Shown: positions 39,995-49,141 of the stretch, piece after piece
Layout of the letters: the number at the start of each line of letters is the position of its first letter
How positions within the stretch are numbered: the first letter of the stretch is position 1
Source of the DNA: Candidatus Protochlamydia amoebophila UWE25
GTDB lineage: Bacteria > Chlamydiota > Chlamydiia > Chlamydiales > Parachlamydiaceae
Assembly (NCBI RefSeq): GCF_000011565.2
Contig: NC_005861.2
Coordinates: forward strand, 1,302,001-1,366,000
DNA length: 64,000 nt
Direction of reading: 5' to 3'
Made by a program: the position numbers and the translations under genes
Notes under the pieces: model-generated
What the model was told of the DNA's origin: nothing
Databases searched by the model: none
Seen by the model: the letters and a program-made list of their open reading frames with translations, nothing else

Positions 39995-41062
39995 TTAAGA
40001 CCAGTAAACCCAGCCTTTTTTAACAAGAAGCTCGGCATTGAGTAGAGCCGATCCTGCTGCTCCTCGAGTCATATTGTGAGAAAGCAGAGTAAATTTATAA
40101 TCCATTAGAGAACAAGGACGTAAACGACCAATAGAAACAGCCATTTCTTTATCTAAAAGTCGATGAAATCTGGGTTGAGGATAAAAAGGATCATCAAAAT
40201 AATAAATGGGATGTAAGGGAGCTGAAGGCAACTGAAATTTTTGTGGCTCACCAGAAAATTCACGCCACGCTTGAATGATAGTTTCAGGAGATGCAGAGCC
40301 ATTTAATTTGATAGATAAGCATGCAACATGCCCATCTATGATAGGTACACGATTACATTGAGCACTAATTTTAATCGAAGCAGGCTGGAGAGTAGTGCCC
40401 TGTAAATCCCCTAAAATTTTTAAAGGTTCGCTTTCAAGCTTGCCTTCCTCCCCCTTAATAAAAGGAATAATATTATCATTGATATCCAAACTTGCCACAC
40501 CAGGATATCCAGCCCCAGAAATTGCTTGCATGGTGACAACATGAACAGCGTCTATCCCCAAAGGCATCAAAGGTTTTAAAGCCATAACCATTCCAATAAC
40601 GGAGCAATTAGGGTTGGTAATGATCATGCCTCGTTGAAAAGGTTGGGATTTGGCTAGCTCTAGATGCTCTGGGTTGACTTCTCCAATCACTAGAGGCACA
40701 TTCGCTTCCATTCGATGATTGCGAGAATTAGAAATGACAAGATGGCCAGCTTCAGCAAAGCGGGTTTCAATAAATCCGGCAATCGATGAGTCTAGAGCAG
40801 AAAAAACTAGCTGACAATCTAAAGAAGTTTCGCAAGTAAGCACCTGCATTTGTTTGACTTCGTCTGGAATTGGAGTAGGCAAAGTCCAATGAACAGCTTC
40901 TTGATAAGTTTTCCCAGCTGATTTTTCAGAAGCACATAGAGCAAAAATTTCAAACCACGGATGTTTGCTTAAAAGTTGCACGAACTTTTGCCCTACACAA
41001 CCTGTGGCCCCTAAAATCGCAACAGGAATTTTGTTACGAAAGAAGAAATCTCCGCTCATCAT
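39995..41062 (-). CDS. asd: Aspartate-semialdehyde dehydrogenase
   Basis: Reduces aspartyl phosphate to the semialdehyde, on the path to diaminopimelate, lysine, threonine and methionine. 355 residues. NADP site VAILGATGCVGQKFV, catalytic Cys in NPNCSVIG, and SGAGYPGVASLD. The layout is the archaeal/fungal-type Asd, which some chlamydiae use. Its ATG is five bases after the pepA stop, so the two are one operon. Confidence 0.94.
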   Translation of the reverse strand: MMSGDFFFRNKIPVAILGATGCVGQKFVQLLSKHPWFEIFALCASEKSAGKTYQEAVHWTLPTPIPDEVKQMQVLTCETSLDCQLVFSALDSSIAGFIETRFAEAGHLVISNSRNHRMEANVPLVIGEVNPEHLELAKSQPFQRGMIITNPNCSVIGMVMALKPLMPLGIDAVHVVTMQAISGAGYPGVASLDINDNIIPFIKGEEGKLESEPLKILGDLQGTTLQPASIKISAQCNRVPIIDGHVACLSIKLNGSASPETIIQAWREFSGEPQKFQLPSAPLHPIYYFDDPFYPQPRFHRLLDKEMAVSIGRLRPCSLMDYKFTLLSHNMTRGAAGSALLNAELLVKKGWVYWS

Positions 41063-41067
41063 AAAAA

Positions 41068-42567
41068 TTAATTTTTTACCATTGAAAGCTGCTTTAAAAA
41101 CTCCACAAGTAATCTCACACCAACTCCAGATGCATATTTCGGCATGTATTTTTTAGGTTCTGTCACATAAGCTGTTCCTGCAATATCCAAGTGTGCCCAA
41201 GGAATATCTTTTCCAACAAAATTTTTGAGAAACATTGCTGCTACGCAGGAACTTCCTGAACGGCCATTCCAACTTTTAAGATCGGCAATATCTGATTTAA
41301 GTTTTTCTTGATATCCTTCATAAAGAGGCATACGCCAGAGACGCTCATGTGTATTTTCTCCTGCCTGAATCAAACTTTTCGCTAACTGGTCATCTGTACT
41401 CATCAATCCCGAAGCTTCTGAACCTAGCGAAATTTCAATAGCACCTGTTAATGTAGCGATATCAATTAAACGAGAAGGCTTCAAATTTTGGCTCGCATAA
41501 GCTAAGGCGTCAGCTAATATTAAACGTCCTTCCGCATCTGAATTGGTCATTTCAACAGTTTTACCTAAATAGCTTCGATAAACATCACCAGGTTTAAAAC
41601 TCGCAGCATCCACGCTATTTTCTGTTGCTGGAATAATGGCTGTTAAATTCACCTTTAAATCTAAATGACAGGCAGCTAGCATAGTCCCAAAACAAGCAGC
41701 ACCGCCCGACATATCGCATTTCATGGTTTCTATTCCTCCCGTTGGCTTAATATTAAGCCCACCAGTATCATAAGTAACTCCTTTTCCAATAATTACGGTA
41801 TGATCTTTTGATTTAGGATTTCCTTTATACTCCATAATAATCAAAGTTGGATCTAAATTTGATCCCCGATTAACAGCAAGGAGAAGGCCCATTTGCTCTT
41901 TTTCCAATCGTTTCTTATCAAACACGGTGGTCTTAATTTGGGGATACTCTTGGGATAAACCCTGGGCACATTTGGCCAAGTATTGAGGAGTAATTTCATC
42001 CGCATTCCCATTGATTAAATCTCTCGTATAATAAACACCATCACAAATTGCAGCAACTTCTTCAGCAAGAGCTAAAACGTGTTTATTCGAACTGATAAAG
42101 TTAATTTTCTGTAATAAAGTCACTTCATCATCCTCTTCTTGCTTACTTTTCAGTCGATCGTAAACGTAGTTAGGTAATAAAAGACCTTCTGTTATTGCTT
42201 TAATAAATGCATCCTCTTCTGTTTTATTAAACTCAGGCATTAAAATATTAAGCGTTTTTAACTTCTTTCCCAAACAAGCTTTTGCTAGACACCCATAGCT
42301 TTTTCTTAAAGCTTCGGTTGATACTTTATTTTTCTCACCAAGACCGAGCAAAGCCACTCGCATTTCTACTAATCCTTCTACATATAAAAATAAGGTCTCC
42401 CCTTCCTTTCCCTTAAAATCTCCTGTGTTAAACACAGAATCTAATGATAATTTTAAAGGATGCAAAGCAATCGCTGCTTCTGGCTGAGATGTGCCTTTCC
42501 AAAAAGGAAGTACTAAAACATCAGCTTTTTTTCTTTTTTCAATGTGTAAAGTTAAGGCAAATTCCAT
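41068..42567 (-). CDS. pepA: Leucyl aminopeptidase (M17)
   Basis: Cytosolic two-metal aminopeptidase, about 499 residues from the ATG at 42567, which has GGAG six bases upstream; a TTG at 42579 is less likely. Active-site motifs are VIGKGVTYDTGGLNIKP, KCDMSGGAA and NSDAEGRLILAD (the usual NTDAEGR with Ser for Thr). It lies between ssb and asd. The ssb-pepA neighbourhood matches C. trachomatis CT044-CT045 as I recall it. Confidence 0.95.
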   Translation of the reverse strand: MEFALTLHIEKRKKADVLVLPFWKGTSQPEAAIALHPLKLSLDSVFNTGDFKGKEGETLFLYVEGLVEMRVALLGLGEKNKVSTEALRKSYGCLAKACLGKKLKTLNILMPEFNKTEEDAFIKAITEGLLLPNYVYDRLKSKQEEDDEVTLLQKINFISSNKHVLALAEEVAAICDGVYYTRDLINGNADEITPQYLAKCAQGLSQEYPQIKTTVFDKKRLEKEQMGLLLAVNRGSNLDPTLIIMEYKGNPKSKDHTVIIGKGVTYDTGGLNIKPTGGIETMKCDMSGGAACFGTMLAACHLDLKVNLTAIIPATENSVDAASFKPGDVYRSYLGKTVEMTNSDAEGRLILADALAYASQNLKPSRLIDIATLTGAIEISLGSEASGLMSTDDQLAKSLIQAGENTHERLWRMPLYEGYQEKLKSDIADLKSWNGRSGSSCVAAMFLKNFVGKDIPWAHLDIAGTAYVTEPKKYMPKYASGVGVRLLVEFLKQLSMVKN

Positions 42568-42772
42568 GAAATACTCCAAAGGTTAAAGAAAAATCTATAT
42601 CGCATACCAAAAGTAAATTTGCAAACTCGAACCGTTTATAAGGTGAATTTTCCTGCATCATTTCTTAACAATCTGCCTGCAAAATGATCTTAAAAAACAA
42701 ACTAGCTCAACTTTAAAATTTATTTTTATTAATGAGAAAATCAGTAAGATGAATTTTATTTATAGATTATAT

Positions 42773-42805
42773 GCGAATGATACAAATTTTTTTGTCATCA
42801 TTCGC
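42773..42805. repeat. Long inverted repeat between ssb and pepA
   Basis: GCGAATGAT and ATCATTCGC arms are extended by ACAAA/TTTGT with a one-base bulge. The hairpin lies about 20 bases after the ssb stop. There is no T tract on either side, so it is more likely an mRNA 3'-end structure than a standard terminator. Confidence 0.55.
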
Positions 42806-42823
42806 AATGTTTGCAAAAACCTT

Positions 42824-43300
42824 TTAAAAAGGTAAAGCATCATCATCAATAGTCGTGTGTTGACTATGCCCTTGCCCTGTAGCTGAGTAAGATCCATAAT
42901 TAGGTTGTGGGCGATTATAAGCGTTTTGATCATAAGGCATTTGCTCAGAGCCTTGCGTAGCAACATTACCTTGTTCAGCACGATCAGGATTTCCAAAAGG
43001 ACTAAACTCAATCATATCAGCTGTCACTTCTAAGCTAATTTGTGTGCGCCCTTCTTTATCTGTATAGCTAGAAGGAGGATTCATTTTACCAACAACAATA
43101 ACAGCACTTCCTTTTTTCAAATAAGAAATGATTTTATCTAAACGATCCCCCCAAACAGTAACACGCACCCAGATAGTAATGTCCTCTTTTCCCTTTCTAT
43201 GATTGGTTGCAATGGTAAAAGCAGTCACTTTTTGTCCACTGGGCGTAAAACGTGCTTCAGGATCTTTACCTAAACGACCGGCAATATTTACAATAAACAT
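42824..43300 (-). CDS. ssb: Single-stranded DNA-binding protein
   Basis: 158 residues. An OB fold covers about 1-105 (MFIVNIAGRLGKDPEARFTP, TIWVRVTVWGDR, GSAVIVVGKM). A Gly/Gln/Asn-rich linker leads to the acidic tip DDDALPF, the usual partner-binding tail. It has its own upstream region, separate from the secretion chaperone gene, which ends in a strong terminator. Confidence 0.96.
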   Translation of the reverse strand: MFIVNIAGRLGKDPEARFTPSGQKVTAFTIATNHRKGKEDITIWVRVTVWGDRLDKIISYLKKGSAVIVVGKMNPPSSYTDKEGRTQISLEVTADMIEFSPFGNPDRAEQGNVATQGSEQMPYDQNAYNRPQPNYGSYSATGQGHSQHTTIDDDALPF

Positions 43301-43616
43301 ATCTCATTCCCTCATTATTTATATGTTCAAATAATAGACTTCGTCCTTGAGATAATAAAGATATCACAAATCTTAATTTTGAGTATTTAAAAACTCAAAA
43401 CTTTAAATGAGAAAATAGGAATAAAATGAGGAAATAGAGAATAATCTAAGTTTACTAACCGCACTGCGGTCAAGTATCAAAGGGTGTTGGAAAGAAAAAT
43501 TCTTAGGAATAAATTTAAAGTAAACCCTTCTAAAAAAAAGAGCTGCTTTTAACTAAATAGTTAATAGCAACTCCTCGAGGTTTCATGTCATTTGGAGTAA
43601 GTACCCCTTTTTAGGA
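43301..43616. other. Intergenic region, 316 bases
   Basis: Spacer between the secretion chaperone gene and ssb, both minus strand. It holds the chaperone terminator and a small palindrome ACCGCACTGCGGT near 43459 that could sit in the ssb control region. No gene is visible. Confidence 0.55.
43532..43573 (-). terminator. Rho-independent terminator of the secretion chaperone gene
   Basis: Sixteen-base arms (43540-43555 with 43558-43573) pair with one wobble and one mismatch around a two-base loop, then eight T on the minus strand. It starts about 44 bases after the stop codon. Confidence 0.88.
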
Positions 43617-44120
43617 TTAAATCTTGATAAATCCTTGACCTTGTTTTCCGCCACCTGTAATTTGTGGAGGGAGGGATTTGGAAGCATTTGCACCCTCATC
43701 ACGACCTTCAGAAACTTCGCTACAAATTTTGCGCCATTTTTCGACTGTTTCAACATAAAGGGGAGCAAAAGCTCTTAATGCAGAAGAAACTGCATGTTCC
43801 ATATCCAATGTGCAGTGCATAAGAATGAGTTCTTCTTTTACTGCTACTCCAACTCCACCACCAGCCATTTGACCACCTAGCATAGAACCTTCTAATAAAC
43901 GCTCATATAGCCTTAATTTCGTTTTTTCATCTCTTGGGAGACCATCAAGAAGAGGGGAGTAAAGGTATAGACGTTTAGAATTTGGCTCATAAGTTAAGTG
44001 TAGCGAAAACTCATCATCGATTCCCAAAATACACGTATTATTTTCATCAAATTCTAATCCCTCTAAGCCAAGTTCTTTCCCGAATTCTTTAAGATTTTCT
44101 TTTGCATTTTCAAACGACAT
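43617..44120 (-). CDS. slc1: Type III secretion chaperone, Slc1/CesT type
   Basis: 167 residues. An acidic, mixed alpha/beta fold of class I secretion chaperones: GKELGLEGLEFDENNTCILG, FSLHLTYEPNSKRLYLYSPL, then ELILMHCTLDMEHAVSSAL. Such chaperones keep effectors unfolded for the type III apparatus. The gene lies between glgX and ssb, as C. trachomatis CT043 (Slc1, which escorts early effectors) does, so orthology is likely. It has a strong AGGAGG site placed inside a predicted leader hairpin and its own terminator. Confidence 0.88.
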   Translation of the reverse strand: MSFENAKENLKEFGKELGLEGLEFDENNTCILGIDDEFSLHLTYEPNSKRLYLYSPLLDGLPRDEKTKLRLYERLLEGSMLGGQMAGGGVGVAVKEELILMHCTLDMEHAVSSALRAFAPLYVETVEKWRKICSEVSEGRDEGANASKSLPPQITGGGKQGQGFIKI

Positions 44121-44122
44121 AA

Positions 44123-44172
44123 TAACCTCCTCAGGTTAGATAACACACCGATTTTTTCTACGGGTTATCTAA
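44123..44172 (-). promoter_or_regulatory. Structured leader of the secretion chaperone mRNA
   Basis: Reading 5' to 3' on the minus strand, TTAGATAAC pairs with GTTATCTAA (44172-44164 with 44144-44136), with an inner CCG/CGG pair. Directly after it TAACCT pairs with AGGTTA (44138-44133 with 44128-44123), and this small hairpin contains part of the AGGAGG ribosome site. The two stems share three bases (44136-44138), so they compete in part. Confidence 0.5.
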
Positions 44173-44752
44173 TTTTAACTTACTATTTTGACTCTTTATT
44201 ATATTAAATTCACAACCATTTACAACAATGTTTATCAGGTTAAACAATCATCACGTCATCTATTGCTAGATTTTTGATGAATATTTAATGACAAAAGCAA
44301 TGCTTTACCTATTCTTCTTCTAGGTTGGCGCTTTATAACGGAAATCCGGATAAAGAGTCTGAATGAATAATCTTAAGATGCTTGACTGTACTTTAAAAGT
44401 AAATAAAAAATAATCCAAATTTTGTTATTTTTATTTTTATTTTACTCAACTGTGCACACCAAGCAAATCAATATTAATCATTCTTTCTGTAATTATATAA
44501 ATAAATAAAAATTTGAATCAAATTCTTTTATAATTTAAAATTTAGAAAATTAAATTAAATATTTTTAAATATTTAAAAATCAATAATATAAACAAACAAG
44601 ATAAGCACAAACTTAATTTATTAATTATTAATTTTAACAATTTTTATAATTTAGCTTAAATTCATCATCTTTAATCTGTTGGAATAAATTTTTTGATCCT
44701 GTATGAAAAGGATAGTCAATAAATATTTTAATTCTTTCCCCCCAAAACTCAG
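44173..44752. other. Divergent intergenic region, 580 bases
   Basis: Long, extremely AT-rich stretch between the secretion chaperone (minus) and glgX (plus). It should hold both promoters. Many A/T runs make promoter calls by eye unsafe. I see no ORF, RNA gene or repeat of note. Confidence 0.5.
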
Positions 44753-46765
44753 ATGAATATACAAATAACACCTGGATCCCCCTTTCCTTTTGGTGCAAAT
44801 ATACAAGAAGGAAAGGTTAATTTTGCTCTTTATGCTAAAAATATTGAGAAAATTTCTCTCTGTTTATTCAACGAAAATGATCCTTTAAATCCTTTTAAAG
44901 AAATAGAATTGGAGCCTTCATTAAATAAAACAGGAAACGTTTGGCATATAGCAATTGAATCGCTTCCTCCTTACACATTGTATGCTTTTAGAGTACCTGT
45001 AGAAAACTCAAATTATTTATTAATAGACCCTTACGCAAAATCTATTTATAGCTCTCCTGATTGGGGAAATGCGAAACCGTACTCCCCTCTTGGTAGAATT
45101 ATTCCGTTAACAACTTTTGATTGGGAAGGCATACCATCTCCTAAACTTCCTTCAAAAGATTTAATTATTTATGAAATGCATATACGGGGGCTAACACAGG
45201 ATCAGTCGAGTCAAGTCTCCCACCCAGGAACTTATTTGGGAGTGATTGAGAAAATCCCTTATCTTAAAGAGTTAGGAATAAATGCTGTTGAATTAATGCC
45301 TATTTACGAATTTAACGAATCAGAAGCCTTACAAATTAATCCAAAAACTCAGCAAAAATTAGTGAATTACTTTGGATATTCTACAGTAAATTTTTTTTCT
45401 CCGATGAATAGGTATGCAAGTGAAATCCAAGAAAACAAAACGTTAGTTGAATTTAAAACAATGGTTAAAGAACTTCACCGTCATGGAATTGAAGTCATTT
45501 TAGATGTAGTTTATAACCATACATTTGAAGGAAATCAAATGGGACCCATCCAATCCTTTCGAGGGTTAGATAAACATGCTTATTATATGATCGATGAACA
45601 AGGAAATTATTTAAACTTTTCAGGTTGTGGAAATACTTTTAATGCCAATCATCCGATCGTCAAAGAATTTATTATCCAATCGCTTCGCTACTGGGTGACA
45701 GAAATGCGAGTGGATGGATTTCGTTTTGATTTAGCTTCCATCTTATGCCGGTCTGAAAATGGCACGCCACTCAATCCATCCCCACTCATCGAAGCAATTT
45801 CACACGATCCCATTTTATCACAAACCAAATTGATCGCTGAAGCCTGGGACGCAGGTGGCTTATACCAAGTCGGTGGATTTTATCCCGGCCAACGTTGGGC
45901 AGAGTGGAACGGTCATTATCGAGATATCGTGAGGCGTTTTATTAAAGGAACTTCAGGCCATAAAACAGCTTTTGCGACAGCATTAAGCGGATCACAAGAT
46001 CTTTATGGTTGGCGAGGAACTCCTTGTTGTAGCATTAATTTCATCACAGCTCATGATGGATTTAGCCTGGCAGATTTAGTAACATACAATGACAAGCACA
46101 ATTTAGATAATGGCGAAGAGAATAGAGACGGATTTGATCACAATGATAGCTGGAACTGTGGAATAGAGGGGCATTCTAATAATAAAAAAATTGTCGCTTT
46201 ACGAGAAAGACAAATTCGTAATTTCTTATTAGCCTTATTGGTTTCGCAAGGAATCCCCATGATATTAATGGGTGATGAATACGCGCATACAAGAGATGGA
46301 AATAATAACACCTGGTGTCAAGACAATAAATTGAATTGGTTTTTATGGGATAAACTTCTGGAGAAACAAAGTGTTTTCCGATTTTTTAAATCATTAATCA
46401 CGTTTAGAAAAAATTATCCTCTCCTTAAACGTGATACATTTTTAGAAGAAACGGATGTCACTTGGCATGGGCAAGTGCCTTTCAACCCCGATTGGGAAAA
46501 TGACAATAAATTCATTGCTTTTTCACTTAATATTCCACATGAAGGCCCTGATCTCTATGTTGCTTTCAATGCCTCTCACGTTGTTTTAACAGTTACTATT
46601 CCTCCTGCAAGGCAAGGAATGCATTGGGTTTGGTTAGTCAATACCCATAACGTGGCTCCAGGAGATTTTTTTGAAGAAAGTTGTCGTAAACGTGTCAATT
46701 CAAACACACTTAAAATTCCTTCATACACTTCTATTGCGCTAAAAGCAGAAGTAGATAGGTCGTAA
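44753..46765 (+). CDS. glgX: Glycogen debranching enzyme (isoamylase family)
   Basis: Cleaves alpha-1,6 branches during glycogen breakdown. 670 residues. An N-terminal CBM48-like domain (PFPFGANIQEGKVNFALYA) precedes a GH13 barrel: VYNHTFEGN, nucleophile Asp in DGFRFDLASIL, acid Glu in LIAEAWDAGG, and TAHDGFSLADLV. No clear ribosome site precedes the ATG. The last codons lie in a 76-base tandem duplication, which gave the gene a new stop (DRS) but left the enzyme whole. The neighbours match C. trachomatis CT041-CT043 as I recall. Confidence 0.96.
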   Translation: MNIQITPGSPFPFGANIQEGKVNFALYAKNIEKISLCLFNENDPLNPFKEIELEPSLNKTGNVWHIAIESLPPYTLYAFRVPVENSNYLLIDPYAKSIYSSPDWGNAKPYSPLGRIIPLTTFDWEGIPSPKLPSKDLIIYEMHIRGLTQDQSSQVSHPGTYLGVIEKIPYLKELGINAVELMPIYEFNESEALQINPKTQQKLVNYFGYSTVNFFSPMNRYASEIQENKTLVEFKTMVKELHRHGIEVILDVVYNHTFEGNQMGPIQSFRGLDKHAYYMIDEQGNYLNFSGCGNTFNANHPIVKEFIIQSLRYWVTEMRVDGFRFDLASILCRSENGTPLNPSPLIEAISHDPILSQTKLIAEAWDAGGLYQVGGFYPGQRWAEWNGHYRDIVRRFIKGTSGHKTAFATALSGSQDLYGWRGTPCCSINFITAHDGFSLADLVTYNDKHNLDNGEENRDGFDHNDSWNCGIEGHSNNKKIVALRERQIRNFLLALLVSQGIPMILMGDEYAHTRDGNNNTWCQDNKLNWFLWDKLLEKQSVFRFFKSLITFRKNYPLLKRDTFLEETDVTWHGQVPFNPDWENDNKFIAFSLNIPHEGPDLYVAFNASHVVLTVTIPPARQGMHWVWLVNTHNVAPGDFFEESCRKRVNSNTLKIPSYTSIALKAEVDRS

Positions 46766-46834
46766 ACGTGTCAATTCAAACACACTTAAAATTCCTTCAT
46801 ATACTTCTATTGCGCTAAAAGAAGAAGTAGATAG
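46683..46834 (+). repeat. 76-base tandem duplication of the glgX 3' end
   Basis: Copy one is 46683-46758 and copy two 46759-46834, differing at about two positions. The first copy carries the present end of glgX. The second, read in the original frame, would end EEVDR then stop, and was probably the original terminus. Confidence 0.93.
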
Positions 46835-46848
46835 ATAGAAAGGAAAGT

Positions 46849-46874
46849 CGATGCTGGTTACCAAACCAACATCG
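46849..46874. terminator. Hairpin between convergent glgX and spoIID
   Basis: Arms CGATG-C-TGGTT and AACCA-A-CATCG with one mismatch and a four-base loop, placed between the two converging stop codons. No T tract follows on either strand, so termination is uncertain. Confidence 0.4.
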
Positions 46875-46885
46875 GCAAAAAGAAA

Positions 46886-47749
46886 TTAGTTGGCATATTC
46901 GATTAACATAATCGTGGTACCAGGAAATGCTTTGGCAAGAATCTGGGCAGCATGGGATCCATTTTCAGCCATTTTATTAGCTTCTTCTAAAGAAATTTTG
47001 GCTGATTCAATTTCTTTGGCTGCCTGTGCGCCAAATAACTGTCCGTTTATTTGAGCTGCAAAAGGGGTAGCAATTCCTTCGTAAACGCCTGTGCGGCTCA
47101 TGATCATATAACGTGTTAAACGAACAGCATCTTCCACTTCAGCCGGCACAAAAGCTGTTCCCTCATAACCTACTTTTTGAGCGTCCACCGCCCAATAAGT
47201 ATTTTTAGGGTTTACTGCTTGAAAGTAGGCATTAGTCCGAGCTATAATCGCCAGTGCAGATAAGGCTTCCGGATGGATTTGATTATTTTCATAAACAGAT
47301 AAAATCTGACAAATATAATCTTCTACTGGAACTTGATTCACAATACTGATACTCCCTCCAATATCATAGATGTAGATCGAACCTTTATATTCTTTATTGT
47401 TAATGATTATGCGAGTAGCGGTATCGTCTGGCCTAATTTTAATTTGATATAAACCCGGAAAAGATTCCCCCCATTTTAGCCCATCTCTTAATGCTTCTAC
47501 CACTCGATTTTTTCCAATAAAGCGAGAGCTAATAAAAGAATCTGTGTAGGGGTCAAATAAACTATACTTCCCTTTGACTTCTAAATTAACCCTTTCCACA
47601 TCATGCGTAATTAAGATGCGTGTTGTGGGAGCAGTAGATTTATTTTTCCCTTTAAAAGTCTCGACAACATCACTCCAAATTCCCGCTTGTAACTGAACAG
47701 TTAACGGTAAAACCGTTAAAGCAAGCAGAAGAAATCTCATTAATACCAT
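46886..47749 (-). CDS. spoIID: SpoIID/LytB-domain protein
   Basis: 287 residues. AGGAGA lies about six bases before the ATG; a signal peptide follows (FLLLALTVLPLTVQLQA). The SpoIID domain shows VNQVPVEDYICQILSVYENN, HPEALSALAIIARTNAYF and a C-terminal AAQINGQLFG-like end. SpoIID is a lytic transglycosylase of peptidoglycan; chlamydial forms are tied to the division septum. In a gap-free alignment to SpoIID the catalytic Glu falls on Tyr (SVYENN), with Glu one place later, so activity is not certain. Confidence 0.85.
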   Translation of the reverse strand: MVLMRFLLLALTVLPLTVQLQAGIWSDVVETFKGKNKSTAPTTRILITHDVERVNLEVKGKYSLFDPYTDSFISSRFIGKNRVVEALRDGLKWGESFPGLYQIKIRPDDTATRIIINNKEYKGSIYIYDIGGSISIVNQVPVEDYICQILSVYENNQIHPEALSALAIIARTNAYFQAVNPKNTYWAVDAQKVGYEGTAFVPAEVEDAVRLTRYMIMSRTGVYEGIATPFAAQINGQLFGAQAAKEIESAKISLEEANKMAENGSHAAQILAKAFPGTTIMLIEYAN

Positions 47750-47779
47750 CTTCTTTCTCCTATTTATTTGTCATTTATT

Positions 47780-48778
47780 TTATCTTTGTGAAGATCCTAC
47801 GATATGTTGATAGCCTAAGGAAGTCACTTCTCGTCCTCTGGGAGTTCGTTTTAACAACCCTTGCAAAATTAAATAAGGTTCATAAACTTCTTCAACAGTT
47901 GAAGGCTCTTCCCCAATTGATGCGGCGATAGCGTTAATTCCTACAGGCCCTCCACTGTAATGATCGATCATTGTCTGTAACATTTTTTTATCCATTTCAT
48001 CCAGTCCCTTTTCATCAATGGAAAGCATGGTCAAAGCTCGATTGGCAACAGAAAGATCAATGTAGTTGTTAGCTTTTATTTGAGCAAAATCACGAACCCA
48101 GCGAAGCAGATGATTAGCCACCCGAGGAGTTCCTCGAGATCTTTTGGCAATTTCCAAAGCAGCTTCCGAATCAATTTTGACATTTAAAATTCGGCTTGTT
48201 CTCAACAAAATTTTTTGTAAAATCATGGGATCATAATATTCAAGACGACATGTAAAAGCAAATCGGGAACGAAGAGGTTCTGAAAGCAATCCTAAACGAG
48301 TTGTAGCGCCTGCTAAGGTAAATTGGTTAAGTTTTACCTGAATACTGCGTGCATTGGGACCACTATCAATCATTAAATCTAACGCAAAATCTTCCATTGC
48401 CTGATATAAATATTCTTCAACGGACCGATTTAAACGATGGATTTCATCAATAAATAATACATCCCCAGTTTTTAGACTGGTTAGAATACCGGCTAAATCT
48501 CCTGCCTTCTCAATAACAGGCCCAGAAGTTAAAACTAAATTTGATTCCATTGCTTTAGAAAGAATAGAAGCAAGAGTCGTTTTACCAAGCCCAGGAGGAC
48601 CGCTAAATAAACAATGCCCTAGAACCTCTCCTCGTTGCCTAGCGGCTCCAATATGAACCTCTAATCGATCACGAATTGAATCTTGACCGACAAAGTCAGT
48701 TAAACACTGAGGGCGTAAAGGAACTTCAAAAGAGAGCTCTTGCTTATTTAGGTTAGATTCAATAAAATTTTTATTCAT
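47780..48778 (-). CDS. ruvB: Holliday junction helicase RuvB
   Basis: Branch-migration motor with RuvA. About 332 residues from the ATG at 48778; an in-frame TTG at 48796 is the alternative. Walker A GPPGLGKTT, Walker B VLFIDEIHRL, sensor GATTRLGLLSEPLRSRF, and a winged-helix end (GLLKRTPRGREVT). It lies 30 bases upstream of spoIID on the same strand, an order I recall from C. trachomatis CT040-CT041. Confidence 0.96.
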   Translation of the reverse strand: MNKNFIESNLNKQELSFEVPLRPQCLTDFVGQDSIRDRLEVHIGAARQRGEVLGHCLFSGPPGLGKTTLASILSKAMESNLVLTSGPVIEKAGDLAGILTSLKTGDVLFIDEIHRLNRSVEEYLYQAMEDFALDLMIDSGPNARSIQVKLNQFTLAGATTRLGLLSEPLRSRFAFTCRLEYYDPMILQKILLRTSRILNVKIDSEAALEIAKRSRGTPRVANHLLRWVRDFAQIKANNYIDLSVANRALTMLSIDEKGLDEMDKKMLQTMIDHYSGGPVGINAIAASIGEEPSTVEEVYEPYLILQGLLKRTPRGREVTSLGYQHIVGSSQR

Positions 48779-49141
48779 GAATGGAGTTGCCTTCAAGCTT
48801 TAAAACTTTTCAATTCTGATTGCCTATGCAAAGCTTTCAAATAAGAATTGAATTTGATCTGGATGAGAATAAGATACAAAATTGAAGGGATTATACACAA
48901 GTATACTCAACTCACTTAATTAATTAGGATTAGATTAAAATATTTTTTATTCCTTTTATTGATGGAGATTAGGCCTAAAAAACTGTCCACTCAATAAGAA
49001 ACTTATAGTGATTGGAAATATTTTAATTAAAATTTAAAATTAAAGTTAAATATTTACCTAATTAGACGGATGTGATATAATTAATCTTAATTATAATAAT
49101 ACTAACCTTTTAAGTTAAAATTTTTTCAAAATGGAGGTTTT
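48779..49141. other. Divergent intergenic region, 363 bases
   Basis: AT-rich region between ruvB (minus) and the secretion translocator operon (plus). It holds the likely promoter of the operon (49053-49081). A second TATAAT occurs at 49092-49097. No gene is visible. Confidence 0.55.
49053..49081 (+). promoter_or_regulatory. Probable promoter of the translocator operon
   Basis: TTTACC (49053-49058), 17 bases, then an extended -10 TGATATAAT ending at 49081. Transcription would start near 49088, giving a leader of about 54 bases up to the GGAGG site and ATG. Confidence 0.6.

Noticed and set aside
42760-43011. Frame of 83 codons overlapping the ssb 3' end
   Set aside because: It is an alternate frame of the Gly/Gln-rich ssb tail; the ssb frame is certain.
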